DNA of 64,000 nucleotides from Alphaproteobacteria bacterium (GTDB lineage: Bacteria; Pseudomonadota; Alphaproteobacteria; Micropepsales; Micropepsaceae), in NCBI GenBank assembly GCA_019241645.1, contig JAFAWQ010000029.1, forward strand, positions 124,001-188,000. Direction: 5' to 3'. A model generated the notes under the pieces. That model was given only the letters and a program-made list of their open reading frames with translations. It did not search any database and was not told the origin of the DNA. Below are positions 37,967-46,707 of this stretch, piece by piece. Position 1 is the stretch's first letter. Every line of letters starts with the position of its first letter. Made by a program: the position numbers and the translations under genes.

Positions 37967-39613
37967 ATGCTTCGACCTAACGTTCCTTTGGATTTGGCGC
38001 GCTACGTGCAAGCCGCCCAGACAGCGCTCCGGCAGGGCGACCTGCAGCGCGCCTGCGATGTCGCGCAGCAGGCGATCGCGATCGGGATTGAAGAACCACA
38101 GCTCCTGACGCTTTCGGCATATCGAAACCTGGAGCAGAACGACTATGAGAGCGCTTTGAGGCTCGCCGCGCGGGCTTGCGAACTTGCGCCGCGCAACATC
38201 GATGCCCTGAATGCAGCAGGCACCGCGCTCCACCAGCTTGGACGGTCCGACGAGGCCGTTCCATATCTGGAAAAGGCGCTGGCGCTCGCGCCTGACGATG
38301 TCGACCTGCTGGTGACAACTTCTGGCGTTTTCGAGCAACTGAGGCAAACGCAACGCGCATGTTCCTTGCTGGAGCGCGCTTTCGAACGCGATCCCCGCCG
38401 CGCCGATGCGGCGGCGCGCCTGGCATTCATCTCTGCGAATCGCGGCGAGATGGACAAGGCGCGAAAATTCGGTGCGATGGCTCTGTCGCTGGATCGCACG
38501 CAGGCTTTTGCGAGCTTTGCCATAGCCGCTGCCGACATTGACGAAGGAAAATACCAAGACGCTCACGACCGGCTGAGGGCGGTCATGGCAATTCCAAAGA
38601 TCGGCAGAATTATTGAAGCAATAGGGGAGCGAATGCTGGGTGACGCGCTCGATGGCCTGGGACGATATTCTGAAGCCTTTGCGGCGTATTCGAAGGGCGG
38701 AGAAGAACTGCGGGTGCTGTACGCGCCACCAGCCGGTACCGAGGTCGAAACGGCGCTTGACCGCTCCCGGCGCATCGCCGCCTACGTTTCCGGTGCGCCC
38801 GCCGAAAGCTGGATGTCCAAAAAGGGCAACTCGTCAGTCCGCTCGCACGTCTTTCTGCTGGGCTTCCCGCGGTCGGGCACGACACTCCTTACGCATGTGC
38901 TGAATGCGCACCCGGATGTCACCGCGCTGGATGAACCGCAAACACTGACTGAGTCGGGCGAACTGGTGGCGAGCGATGCCGGCCTGGAAAAGCTGGCAGC
39001 ACTCGCGGACCCGGAACTCGCACCTTATCGTGAGGCTTATTGGCGCCGCGCGGCGGCGGCGGGTTTCGCCGGTGACACAGGCGTACTCGTCGAAAAGATG
39101 CCGCTCTATTCCGAAATTCTTTGTCTGATTGCAAAGCTGTTCCCTGATGCGAAAATTCTGGTCGCGTTGCGCGATCCGCGCGATGTCGTGCTTTCCTGTT
39201 TTCGCCGGCGGTTCGCTTTCACGCGCCAGATGTATGAGCTTCTGACACTTGAGGGCGCCACCAATTATTATGATGCGACCATGCGGTTGCTCGAACTCTA
39301 CCGGACAAAGATCGCCCTACCTTTCCGCGAAATCCGGCATGAGGATCTTGTCCTGGATTTCGAAGGGCAGACTCGCGCGCTGTGCGGGTTCATGGGCGTC
39401 GATCCGAATGTCGCGCTGACCGGTTATGCCGAGCGCGTCCGGCACAGCGATATGGCGACCCCTAACGCGGCTCAGATTTCGCGCGGTATCAGGCGGGAGA
39501 GCATGGCGCAGTGGCGGCCCTACGCCGAACAGATGAAACCGGTCATGCCGCTGCTTGAGCCGTGGATCGCCAGGTTCGGGTACGAAGGAACGGCAGATGC
39601 CACGTCGTCCTGA
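37967..39613 (+). CDS. TPR-sulfotransferase fusion protein
   Basis: 548 residues. Residues 1 to about 260 are tetratricopeptide repeats, for example NAAGTALHQLGRSDEAVPYLEKALALAPDD. From about 295 a PAPS-dependent sulfotransferase domain begins with the 5'-phosphosulfate loop FPRSGTT (residues 300-306), followed by HPDVTALDEPQTL and later LVALRDPRDVVLSCFRRRF (3'-phosphate binding). The acceptor is unknown. No signal peptide or membrane helix is seen, so it is probably cytoplasmic. It lies between infB and rbfA, overlaps rbfA by 17 nt and lacks a strong ribosome site. Its role in a translation operon is unexplained. Confidence 0.9.
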   Translation: MLRPNVPLDLARYVQAAQTALRQGDLQRACDVAQQAIAIGIEEPQLLTLSAYRNLEQNDYESALRLAARACELAPRNIDALNAAGTALHQLGRSDEAVPYLEKALALAPDDVDLLVTTSGVFEQLRQTQRACSLLERAFERDPRRADAAARLAFISANRGEMDKARKFGAMALSLDRTQAFASFAIAAADIDEGKYQDAHDRLRAVMAIPKIGRIIEAIGERMLGDALDGLGRYSEAFAAYSKGGEELRVLYAPPAGTEVETALDRSRRIAAYVSGAPAESWMSKKGNSSVRSHVFLLGFPRSGTTLLTHVLNAHPDVTALDEPQTLTESGELVASDAGLEKLAALADPELAPYREAYWRRAAAAGFAGDTGVLVEKMPLYSEILCLIAKLFPDAKILVALRDPRDVVLSCFRRRFAFTRQMYELLTLEGATNYYDATMRLLELYRTKIALPFREIRHEDLVLDFEGQTRALCGFMGVDPNVALTGYAERVRHSDMATPNAAQISRGIRRESMAQWRPYAEQMKPVMPLLEPWIARFGYEGTADATSS

Positions 39614-40016
39614 CCGGAGTGGGGCTGGTCCCTCGCAACGGCAGCTGCGTGTCGGCGAGCTGCTGCGCCATTCCCTTTCTGAGATCCTCACCAAGGGAGA
39701 GGTGCGCGATCCGGACCTCGATGGCGTCTCGGTGACGGTCACGCAGGTCAAGCCATCCGGCGACATGCGGCATGCGAGCGTGTTTGTCGAACCGCTTGGC
39801 GGCCGGAACGCAAAGGCCATTGTGGATGCGCTGAACCGTCACCGGAGTTTCATTCGCGGCATGATGGGCAAGACGATCACCCTCAAATTCACGCCCGAAC
39901 TGCGCTTTCTCGAAGATACTTCCTTCGCGGAAGCGGAAAAGATCGAGACGCTTCTGAAATCGTCCCGCGTGCAGCGTGACCTGCAGGAACATTCGGACGA
40001 CAACGATGAGCCGTAG
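39597..40016 (+). CDS. rbfA: 30S ribosome-binding factor RbfA
   Basis: 139 residues from MPRRPDRSGAG, with GAAGGA upstream; the frame from 39555 would extend further into the sulfotransferase. RbfA binds 16S rRNA helix 1 during late 30S maturation and cold adaptation. Signatures: RVGELLRHSLSEIL, DPDLDGVSVTVTQVKPSGDMRHASVFV and LKFTPELRFLEDTSF. It overlaps the sulfotransferase by 17 nt and truB by 11 nt, so translation is probably coupled on both sides. Confidence 0.95.
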   Translation: MPRRPDRSGAGPSQRQLRVGELLRHSLSEILTKGEVRDPDLDGVSVTVTQVKPSGDMRHASVFVEPLGGRNAKAIVDALNRHRSFIRGMMGKTITLKFTPELRFLEDTSFAEAEKIETLLKSSRVQRDLQEHSDDNDEP

Positions 40017-40956
40017 GCGCAAAGGCTCTGCCGTGCATGGTTGGGTGATCGTGGACAAGCCGCAAGGTTTGACTTCGACCCAAGTGGTAACCGCGGTTCG
40101 CCGGGTATTCGATGCGCAGAAAGCCGGTCACGCGGGAACGCTCGATCCCATGGCGACCGGGGTGCTGGCGGTGGCGCTTGGCGAGGCCACGAAAACGGTT
40201 CCGTTCGCTATGGAAGCCGAGAAAACTTACCGGTTTACGGCGCGCTGGGGCGAGGCGCGTGACAGCGACGATGCGGAGGGCCGCCTGACCGCTGAATCCG
40301 GCATCCGGCCCCGCCGCGAGCAGATCGAAGCCCTGCTGCCCCGGTTTATCGGCGAGATTGCCCAGGTTCCCCCCGCTTACTCCGCCATCAAGGTGCACGG
40401 GGAGCGTGCCTATGATCTTGCTCGGGAAGGCGAGGCGGTGGCCCTCGAACCGCGAAGCGTCGCCATTCACGAAGCCCGCGTTACCGGCACCCCCGATGCA
40501 GACCACACGGACTTCGAAATGCGTTGTGGTAAAGGGGCTTACGTGCGCGCCTGGGTCCGCGACCTGGCCCGGGCGCTTGGAACCGTTGGTCATGTCTCCC
40601 GGCTCCGGCGCACGGCCATTGGCGGCTTTTCAGAAAAAGACGCCGTGCCACTGGAAACCCTGCAGCGTTCTATGCATAGTCCCGCCGCTTTTGAGTACTT
40701 GAGGCCTATTTCGACCGCGCTGGACGGCATCCCGGCGCTGGCCGTTACAGGTCCAGATGCGGTCCGGCTGCGCAGCGGGAATCCGATATTGATGCGGGCA
40801 AATTTGTTCGCACGTCTTTCGGAAGAGGCTGACAACGACGATCTGCAAGGGCTCACGGTCTATCTCTCCACCGGCGATGGCGAGCCTGTTGCGCTCGCCG
40901 CCTTGCAGGCTGGAGAGCTGAGACCATTCCGTGTCTTCAACTTTGGAACTGGATGA
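40006..40956 (+). CDS. truB: tRNA pseudouridine(55) synthase
   Basis: 316 residues from [13 protein letters not shown]. It makes pseudouridine 55 in the T loop of tRNAs. Catalytic D47 lies in [14 protein letters not shown], with the conserved VDKPQGLTS upstream and the [16 protein letters not shown] substrate segment. The C-terminal PUA-like part is present. It overlaps rbfA by 11 nt; rpsO begins 4 nt after its stop, so the genes are co-transcribed. Confidence 0.96.
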   Translation: MSRRRKGSAVHGWVIVDKPQGLTSTQVVTAVRRVFDAQKAGHAGTLDPMATGVLAVALGEATKTVPFAMEAEKTYRFTARWGEARDSDDAEGRLTAESGIRPRREQIEALLPRFIGEIAQVPPAYSAIKVHGERAYDLAREGEAVALEPRSVAIHEARVTGTPDADHTDFEMRCGKGAYVRAWVRDLARALGTVGHVSRLRRTAIGGFSEKDAVPLETLQRSMHSPAAFEYLRPISTALDGIPALAVTGPDAVRLRSGNPILMRANLFARLSEEADNDDLQGLTVYLSTGDGEPVALAALQAGELRPFRVFNFGTG

Positions 40957-40960
40957 CCGA

Positions 40961-41230
40961 ATGTCGATTACTGCCGAACGCAAACACGAATTGATTTCCG
41001 AATACGGCGCGAAGGAGGGCGACACAGGCTCCCCCGACGTTCAGGTCGCCGTGCTCTCGGAGCGCATCGCGAATCTGACCGAGCACTTCAAGACGCACAT
41101 GAAGGACAATCACTCGCGCCGCGGGCTGATTAAGCTCGTGTCTCAGCGCCGCCGTTTGCTCGACTACATCAAGTCCACCGACGGAAAGCGATACGAATCG
41201 CTGATCTCCCGCCTGGGTCTGCGGCGCTGA
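40961..41230 (+). CDS. rpsO: 30S ribosomal protein S15
   Basis: 89 residues from [12 protein letters not shown], exactly the family length. It binds 16S rRNA helices 20-22 early in 30S assembly. Signature features are [40 protein letters not shown] and [13 protein letters not shown]. It follows truB by 4 nt and precedes pnp by 137 nt, the classic truB-rpsO-pnp arrangement. Confidence 0.98.
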   Translation: MSITAERKHELISEYGAKEGDTGSPDVQVAVLSERIANLTEHFKTHMKDNHSRRGLIKLVSQRRRLLDYIKSTDGKRYESLISRLGLRR

Positions 41231-41327
41231 AAGTCGGCGCCTTCCGTCTCTCGCAAAGCTTCGCGCTGGCCTGCGATGTCGCGAGCCGGCGCACAATCAT
41301 TTCTTTGAGATGATCTCGAAGGAAGGC

Positions 41328-41349
41328 CCTTGGGCAATCCGGCCCAAGG
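41328..41349 (+). promoter_or_regulatory. Hairpin in the rpsO-pnp spacer
   Basis: CCTTGGGC (41328-41335) pairs with GCCCAAGG (41342-41349) around a 6-nt loop, about 19 nt before the pnp start. In E. coli, pnp mRNA is autoregulated through RNase III cleavage of a leader hairpin. A similar role here is inferred by position only; a weak terminator after rpsO is the alternative. Confidence 0.4.
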
Positions 41350-41367
41350 AAAGGAAGGATCAGAACG

Positions 41368-43524
41368 ATGTTCCATATTGCAAAAGAGGAAATTGATTGG
41401 GGCGGCCGCAAGCTCGTCCTCGAAACAGGCAAGGTCGCAAGACAAGCGGACGGTTCGGTGCTTGCCACTTATGGCGAGACTGTTGTGCTGGCGACCGTGG
41501 TCGGCGCGCATAGTCCGCGGCCCGGTATCGATTTCTTTCCTCTCACGGTGAATTACCAGGAGAAGTATTTCGCGGCCGGCAAGATTCCAGGCGGCTATTT
41601 CAAGCGCGAAGGCCGTCCCACCGAGCGCGAGACATTGGTCTCGCGCCTGATCGATCGCCCGATTCGTCCGCTGTTTGCCGAGGGCTATCGCAACGAGACG
41701 CAGGTTATCGTCACCGTTCTTAGTCACGATATGGAGAACGACCCCGATATCGTGGCCTTGGTTGCCACATCTGCCGCGCTGACGCTGTCCGGCATTCCGT
41801 TCATGGGGCCGATCGGCGCGGCGCGCGTGGGCTACATCAACGGCGAATACGTCCTGAACACGCCGGTGGACGAGATGCCCAATTCGCAACTCGATCTGGT
41901 GGTTGCCGGCACCGCCGATGCTGTGTTGATGGTGGAATCGGAAGCACAGGAACTGAGCGAGCAGGTGATGCTCGGAGCAGTCATGTTCGGTCATCGCGGC
42001 ATGCAGCCCGTGATCGACGCCATCATCCGGCTGGCCGAGAAGGCGGCCAAGGAACCGCGCGACATTCCCGCAAACGAGACCAAAGTGGCCGTCGAGAAAA
42101 TCAAGTCGTGGGCCAGCGTGGAGCTCGCCAGTGCATTCCAGATTCCGGAGAAGCATGCCCGGCGCGACAGGATAGCGGAGATTCGCGCGCGTACCGCGCT
42201 GGAATTTGTCGGCGAGGGCGAGGGAAAGCTTCCCGAGAACAAATTCAACGGTCTGTTTCACGAGGTCGAAGCGCAGGTCATGCGCCACGCGCTGCTCGAT
42301 ACGGGCCGCCGCATCGACGGACGGGATACCAAGACCGTTCGCCAGATCACCGCCGAGGTCGGGATCTTGCCGCGCACGCACGGCTCGGCGTTGTTCACGC
42401 GCGGTGAAACACAGGCGCTCGCAGTGGCGACGCTTGGCACCGGAGAGGACGAGCAATTCGTCGACTCGCTGGAAGGCACGTACAAGCAGCACTTCATGCT
42501 TCACTACAATTTTCCGCCCTATTCCGTGGGTGAAACCGGCCGCATGAATGCGCCGGGCAGACGCGAGATCGGGCACGGCAAGCTGGCGTGGCGCGCCGTG
42601 CATCCCATGCTGCCGAAGAAGGACGAGTTCCCGTACACGCTGCGGGTGGTCTCCGAGATCACCGAATCCAATGGCTCGTCCTCGATGGCGACCGTCTGCG
42701 GCACCTCGCTGGCGCTAATGGATGCCGGCGTGCCGTTGAAACGTCCCATCGCCGGAATCGCCATGGGTTTGATCAAGGAGGGCGATCGCTTTGCGGTGCT
42801 CTCCGACATTCTCGGCGATGAGGATCATCTGGGCGACATGGATTTCAAGGTGGCGGGCACCGACCAGGGCGTCACCTCTTTGCAGATGGACATCAAGATC
42901 AGCGGCATCACCGAGGAGATCATGCGCGTGGCGCTCGATCAGGCGCACCACGGGCGCATCCATATCCTTGGCGAGATGGCGAAAGCCATCAGCCGCTCCC
43001 GCGAGCAACTGGGCGAACATGCCCCGCGCATCGAAACCATCAAGATTCCGACGGACAAGATCCGCGAAGTGATCGGCTCAGGCGGCAAGGTGATCCGCGA
43101 AATCGTCGAGAAGACCGGCGCCAAGATCAATATCGAGGACGACGGCACGGTAAAGATCGCTAGCGCGGACGGCGAATCCATCCGGGCCGCGTTAAAGTGG
43201 ATCAAGGGCATCGTGGCCGAGCCCGAGATTGGCGAGATCTACGACGGCAGGGTCGTGAAGGTGATGGATTTCGGCGCCTTCGTGAACTTTTTCGGGCCGA
43301 AGGACGGCCTCGTTCACATCTCCGAGCTTGCGCCGCGGCGCGTGGCAAAAACATCCGACGTGGTGAAGGAGGGCGATACGGTGAAAGTGAAGCTGCTTGG
43401 CTTTGACGATCGCGGCAAGGTCCGCCTGTCCATGAAGGTGGTCGATCAGGAGACCGGCGAAGATCTCACCAAGAAGCAGCAGGTCGAGGCGCAGCCGGAA
43501 CCATCGCAGACGCAGGCGGGCTGA
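41368..43524 (+). CDS. pnp: Polyribonucleotide nucleotidyltransferase (PNPase)
   Basis: 718 residues. It is a trimeric phosphorolytic 3'-5' exoribonuclease and degradosome component. Two RNase PH domains (about 10-230 and 310-540) are joined by a helical linker. The second contains the catalytic-region segment [20 protein letters not shown] domain ([19 protein letters not shown], about 560-615) and an S1 domain ([18 protein letters not shown], about 624-690) complete the protein. GGAAGGA lies upstream of the ATG. It is the last gene of the operon, followed at once by a strong terminator. Confidence 0.97.
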   Translation: MFHIAKEEIDWGGRKLVLETGKVARQADGSVLATYGETVVLATVVGAHSPRPGIDFFPLTVNYQEKYFAAGKIPGGYFKREGRPTERETLVSRLIDRPIRPLFAEGYRNETQVIVTVLSHDMENDPDIVALVATSAALTLSGIPFMGPIGAARVGYINGEYVLNTPVDEMPNSQLDLVVAGTADAVLMVESEAQELSEQVMLGAVMFGHRGMQPVIDAIIRLAEKAAKEPRDIPANETKVAVEKIKSWASVELASAFQIPEKHARRDRIAEIRARTALEFVGEGEGKLPENKFNGLFHEVEAQVMRHALLDTGRRIDGRDTKTVRQITAEVGILPRTHGSALFTRGETQALAVATLGTGEDEQFVDSLEGTYKQHFMLHYNFPPYSVGETGRMNAPGRREIGHGKLAWRAVHPMLPKKDEFPYTLRVVSEITESNGSSSMATVCGTSLALMDAGVPLKRPIAGIAMGLIKEGDRFAVLSDILGDEDHLGDMDFKVAGTDQGVTSLQMDIKISGITEEIMRVALDQAHHGRIHILGEMAKAISRSREQLGEHAPRIETIKIPTDKIREVIGSGGKVIREIVEKTGAKINIEDDGTVKIASADGESIRAALKWIKGIVAEPEIGEIYDGRVVKVMDFGAFVNFFGPKDGLVHISELAPRRVAKTSDVVKEGDTVKVKLLGFDDRGKVRLSMKVVDQETGEDLTKKQQVEAQPEPSQTQAG

Positions 43525-43531
43525 TGTGAAT

Positions 43532-43567
43532 GAAAAAAGGGGCCACGCGATACGTGGCCCCTTTTTC
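43532..43567 (+). terminator. Rho-independent terminator after pnp
   Basis: AAAAAGGGGCCACG pairs perfectly with CGTGGCCCCTTTTT around a 5-nt loop (CGATA), starting about 8 nt beyond the pnp stop, with U-rich ends on both strands. It ends the rimP-pnp transcript and may also serve the convergent HAF-repeat gene that stops at 43614. Confidence 0.92.
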
Positions 43568-43613
43568 TGCCAAATGGCTGCGCCGGGCGAGTCGCCAGCA
43601 GCCATCAGTCACC

Positions 43614-44594
43614 CTATGGCATATTGAACGCGCCTTTCACGGGGTGGAGCGGGTTCGAATGCGATACCGGCGCACTCGCCCCTTTCGGGCAATCCTTCTT
43701 TTTCAGCGGGCAATAGAGGAAGGGAAATGTGCCGCTTCCGGTGTCGCCGACAATCAAGCCGGCGTTGTTGATGCCCCAGGCTTCCTGCGCGCTTGACCCA
43801 TCGCCCGGATCGATCGCGGTAAAGTCGCCACTGGAAACATCATACAGGAAGCCATGCCGGTTGCCGCTTGAGTCCTGATAGAGCCCGACAACTTGTCCGT
43901 CATCGTTGATGCCCTCCGCCACGGTCACGCCGACGGCATCGGGATGATCGAACGACTTCAGTTTCTTGCCGTCGAGCACAAAGCCATGCTGCACGCCGTC
44001 CGAGCCGATGTAGCCGCCGGCCACAACGCCCTTGTTGTTGATCTGGCGCGGGTTGGTCGAGGTTACGCCCTTGACCTTCGGCAGAACGAGGTCCGCTTTG
44101 TATTTCGCCGCCTTTCCTTCGAATCCGAGCCGGGTGGTTCCATCGGCGTCGAGATAATCGCCGACATAAAGCCCCGAATCGTTGCCTCCCTGAACCACGC
44201 CGTCCTGAACCTTCTTGTTGTGCTTCAGCAGCTTGATCGAGCCGCCCTTAAAGCGAAAGAATTCCTTGCCGAAGGTGAAGCCGCTGGCCAAGGCGAGGCC
44301 GGTAATGCTTCCGTCATTGCGGATGCCCCGCGCCTCGATGCCCGTCACTCCGCCGCCGCTGAGGTCGAAGGTGGTGTAGTCGCTGCCGTCAGGCGGGCCG
44401 TAGAACCCGTGCAGGACGCCGGCTGAATCGGTGTAACCGCCGGCAATGATGTTATGGTCGTTGATCCCGAACGGAAGCGTGGTCACTGCCCCGCTGGGCG
44501 GCGCTATGGGTATGTATGTCGCTGCTTCTACTGCCGTATTCGCCAGCAGCGCAGCACTCACAAGGGCGCTCGCGCCCAACAAGATTTTTCGCAT
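43614..44594 (-). CDS. Secreted HAF-repeat protein
   Basis: 326 residues with a signal peptide ending AVEAA. The mature protein consists of tandem repeats of about 40 residues with pattern GINDxGxxxGxYxDxxGxxHGFLYD. Examples are FGINDHNIIAGGYTDSAGVLHGF, EGINDDGQVVGLYQDSSGN, and WGINNAGLIVGDTGSGTF. These are the HAF extracellular repeats, probably forming a beta-propeller. Function is unknown. GGGAGG precedes the ATG. A related protein is encoded at 57897-58913. Two cysteines in CPLKKKDCPKG near the C terminus may form a disulfide loop. Confidence 0.82.
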   Translation of the reverse strand: MRKILLGASALVSAALLANTAVEAATYIPIAPPSGAVTTLPFGINDHNIIAGGYTDSAGVLHGFYGPPDGSDYTTFDLSGGGVTGIEARGIRNDGSITGLALASGFTFGKEFFRFKGGSIKLLKHNKKVQDGVVQGGNDSGLYVGDYLDADGTTRLGFEGKAAKYKADLVLPKVKGVTSTNPRQINNKGVVAGGYIGSDGVQHGFVLDGKKLKSFDHPDAVGVTVAEGINDDGQVVGLYQDSSGNRHGFLYDVSSGDFTAIDPGDGSSAQEAWGINNAGLIVGDTGSGTFPFLYCPLKKKDCPKGASAPVSHSNPLHPVKGAFNMP

Positions 44595-44738
44595 GGAAAC
44601 CTCCCACCGTTGATTGAGCGGCCACTATAGGCGAAAAAAATTGGATTGCGCCAGCGAAAGACGCACCTCGCGGGATCTTGCAATTGCAGCGCGATATTGC
44701 GGAGCACCACCCGCCGGCCAATGCCCTACCTGGCCGGA

Positions 44739-45539
44739 CTACCCGGCGAGCAACGCCATGGCGGCTTCATGAATGCGAGGATCTCCGGCGATCAGGACCT
44801 GGCCGCCCGATTCGCATGATCTGCCCTGCCAGTTGGTGATAAGGCCGCCGGCCCCTTCGACAATGGGAATAAGAGCAGCAATATCCCAGCGTTTAAGAGT
44901 GGATTCGACAATCAGGTCGACAAAGCCCAGCGCCAGCGCCACGATGAGATAGCAATCGCCGCCGAAGCGAGTCATCCGGACGCGCCGTTCAACCCGCACA
45001 AAGGCGCGGCTCTCCTCCTCGGTAAAGTAGGCGCTGGGATGGGTGGCGCAGAGAATGGCTTCGGCAAGATTCGGACACGACCGAACCTGGAGGCGCAGGC
45101 TTTCGTCCCCCTTCAGCATGCGGGCCTCGCCGTTCACGCCAATAAAGCGTTCACCCAAGACCGGCTGGTCGATCAAACCGAGGATTGGCGAACCATTATC
45201 CTCCAGCGCAATGAGCGAGGCCCATTCGTGGCGTCCGGTAATGAAAGCGCGTGTGCCATCGACCGGGTCGAGCACCCAGCGGCGTCCGTTGGAGGAAGGC
45301 TTCTCGCCGAATTCCTCGCCCAGAATGCCATCGTTGGGACGCTCCCGTTCGATGACGGCCCGCATGGCCAGTTCCGCTTCGCGGTCGGCGACCGTCACAG
45401 GATCGAAGGGGGTGCTGACACCAGCCTTGTCGGTGACGTCGATACGGCGACGAAAATAAGGCCGGATGGCTGCTCCGGCGGCATTCGCCAGCCGATGGGC
45501 AAACGCAACTGTTTCGTCGTCGGCTCCGCCCCGCCTCAT
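44739..45539 (-). CDS. hisN: Histidinol-phosphatase, inositol monophosphatase family
   Basis: 266 residues. Metal-binding motifs of the inositol monophosphatase superfamily: EE at 75-76, DPVDGTRAF at 91-99 (D91, D94) and the final KRWDIAALIPIVEGAGG. The FITGRHEWASLIAL segment matches bacterial HisN-type histidinol-phosphate phosphatases, which complete histidine synthesis in alphaproteobacteria. A general inositol or 3'-phosphoadenosine phosphatase (CysQ) activity cannot be excluded. That alternative is of interest because a PAPS-using sulfotransferase is encoded in this window. It lies 49 nt downstream of the serine hydrolase gene. Confidence 0.82.
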   Translation of the reverse strand: MRRGGADDETVAFAHRLANAAGAAIRPYFRRRIDVTDKAGVSTPFDPVTVADREAELAMRAVIERERPNDGILGEEFGEKPSSNGRRWVLDPVDGTRAFITGRHEWASLIALEDNGSPILGLIDQPVLGERFIGVNGEARMLKGDESLRLQVRSCPNLAEAILCATHPSAYFTEEESRAFVRVERRVRMTRFGGDCYLIVALALGFVDLIVESTLKRWDIAALIPIVEGAGGLITNWQGRSCESGGQVLIAGDPRIHEAAMALLAG

Positions 45540-45588
45540 CCATCAATCCGCATCGTCATCGCGTACCGGCGAGGGTGACGGCCGGCAA

Positions 45589-46707
45589 CTACTTCTTCTG
45601 CGGCTGCAGCATATCCGGGGTAATGCCGGCGACCTCGTACGCAGAGTGCAATACCTTCTGGATGACGGATCTCACATTGTCCATGCCATTGTTGCCGACC
45701 ACATAGATGAAGACATCCTGCTGCGGCAGCCATCCGAAATAGGTCATGAAAACCTCGTCCGATCCGGCAAAGCCGATGCGATAGGGTTTGCTGTTCTTGT
45801 CGAGACGGACAGCGAATCCATAGGCTTCCCAAGCCTCTCCTTCGATTGGGTCTTGCGGCTTGATCATTAACGCCGCGACATCCGGTGGAATTCCGGCCAT
45901 CTTGCCGCTTAGGGCTTGGTAAAAGCGCTCCATATCGGTAACGGTTGATTGAACCCCGCCATTGCCGCGCAAATTCCAGTCGGCACCGCCCAGCTTGGCG
46001 ATGGAATCCGAGATCACATCATCCCGCGGCCTGCCCGGCGGATATCCATAAGCGAACCGCTCAGGTTTCGCGTCGCGGAATTGCGCGAACTCGGTGCTCG
46101 CCATGCCGAGAGGCTTCCACAGATGCTCCCGCTCATAGTCTTCCCAGCTTTCGCCGGAAACCTGCTCCACCACAGCCGCGAGGATGGAGTAGCCCATGTT
46201 GGAGTAATGATCCTCACCCGGTTTGAATTCGAGCGGCCTGGCCATGCAGGCGTGAAGCTCGGTTTCCTTCGTGAGGCGGTCGAAATCCTCGCCGCAATGA
46301 TCGGTGAGCCCGGCGTGATGCGTGAGAAGCTGATGGATGGTGGCCGAGGCCGCGGGCTCGGCCGCGCCCGGCAAGTAGGTCTTCACCGGTTTTTCAATGT
46401 CGATTTTGCCCTCGCGCGCCAGCATGAGAATCGCAAATGCCGTCATGGATTTCGTGATCGAGCCGATCTGCGCGATGGTGTCGATACGGAACGGAATTCT
46501 CTTCTCGCGGTCAGCATACCCATAGCCTTTGCTGAAGATTGGTTTGCCGCGAACTTCAACCAGAACATAACCGCCGAAACCCTGCTTCTGCACCGCATCA
46601 TGCAAGGCGCCGTCGATCAACGACAATGCACGAGTTTGCGTGTCGGCAATGGCCGGCGTGACGATGGACACTGCTCCCAGAACGATACCGGCCGGCAGAA
46701 ACCTCAT
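45589..46707 (-). CDS. Secreted serine hydrolase (beta-lactamase / PBP class C-like)
   Basis: 372 residues with a signal peptide ending TPAIAD. Catalytic S83 and K86 lie in SITK, and Y168 with N170 in HYSNMGYS. The fold starts with the long GALHDAVQKQGFGGYVLVEV region typical of esterase- or DD-peptidase-like class C proteins. A clear KTG-type third motif is not obvious. The substrate is unknown; location is periplasmic. Its ATG overlaps the typA stop by 4 nt (ATGA), an odd partner for a ribosomal GTPase. Confidence 0.85.
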   Translation of the reverse strand: MRFLPAGIVLGAVSIVTPAIADTQTRALSLIDGALHDAVQKQGFGGYVLVEVRGKPIFSKGYGYADREKRIPFRIDTIAQIGSITKSMTAFAILMLAREGKIDIEKPVKTYLPGAAEPAASATIHQLLTHHAGLTDHCGEDFDRLTKETELHACMARPLEFKPGEDHYSNMGYSILAAVVEQVSGESWEDYEREHLWKPLGMASTEFAQFRDAKPERFAYGYPPGRPRDDVISDSIAKLGGADWNLRGNGGVQSTVTDMERFYQALSGKMAGIPPDVAALMIKPQDPIEGEAWEAYGFAVRLDKNSKPYRIGFAGSDEVFMTYFGWLPQQDVFIYVVGNNGMDNVRSVIQKVLHSAYEVAGITPDMLQPQKK

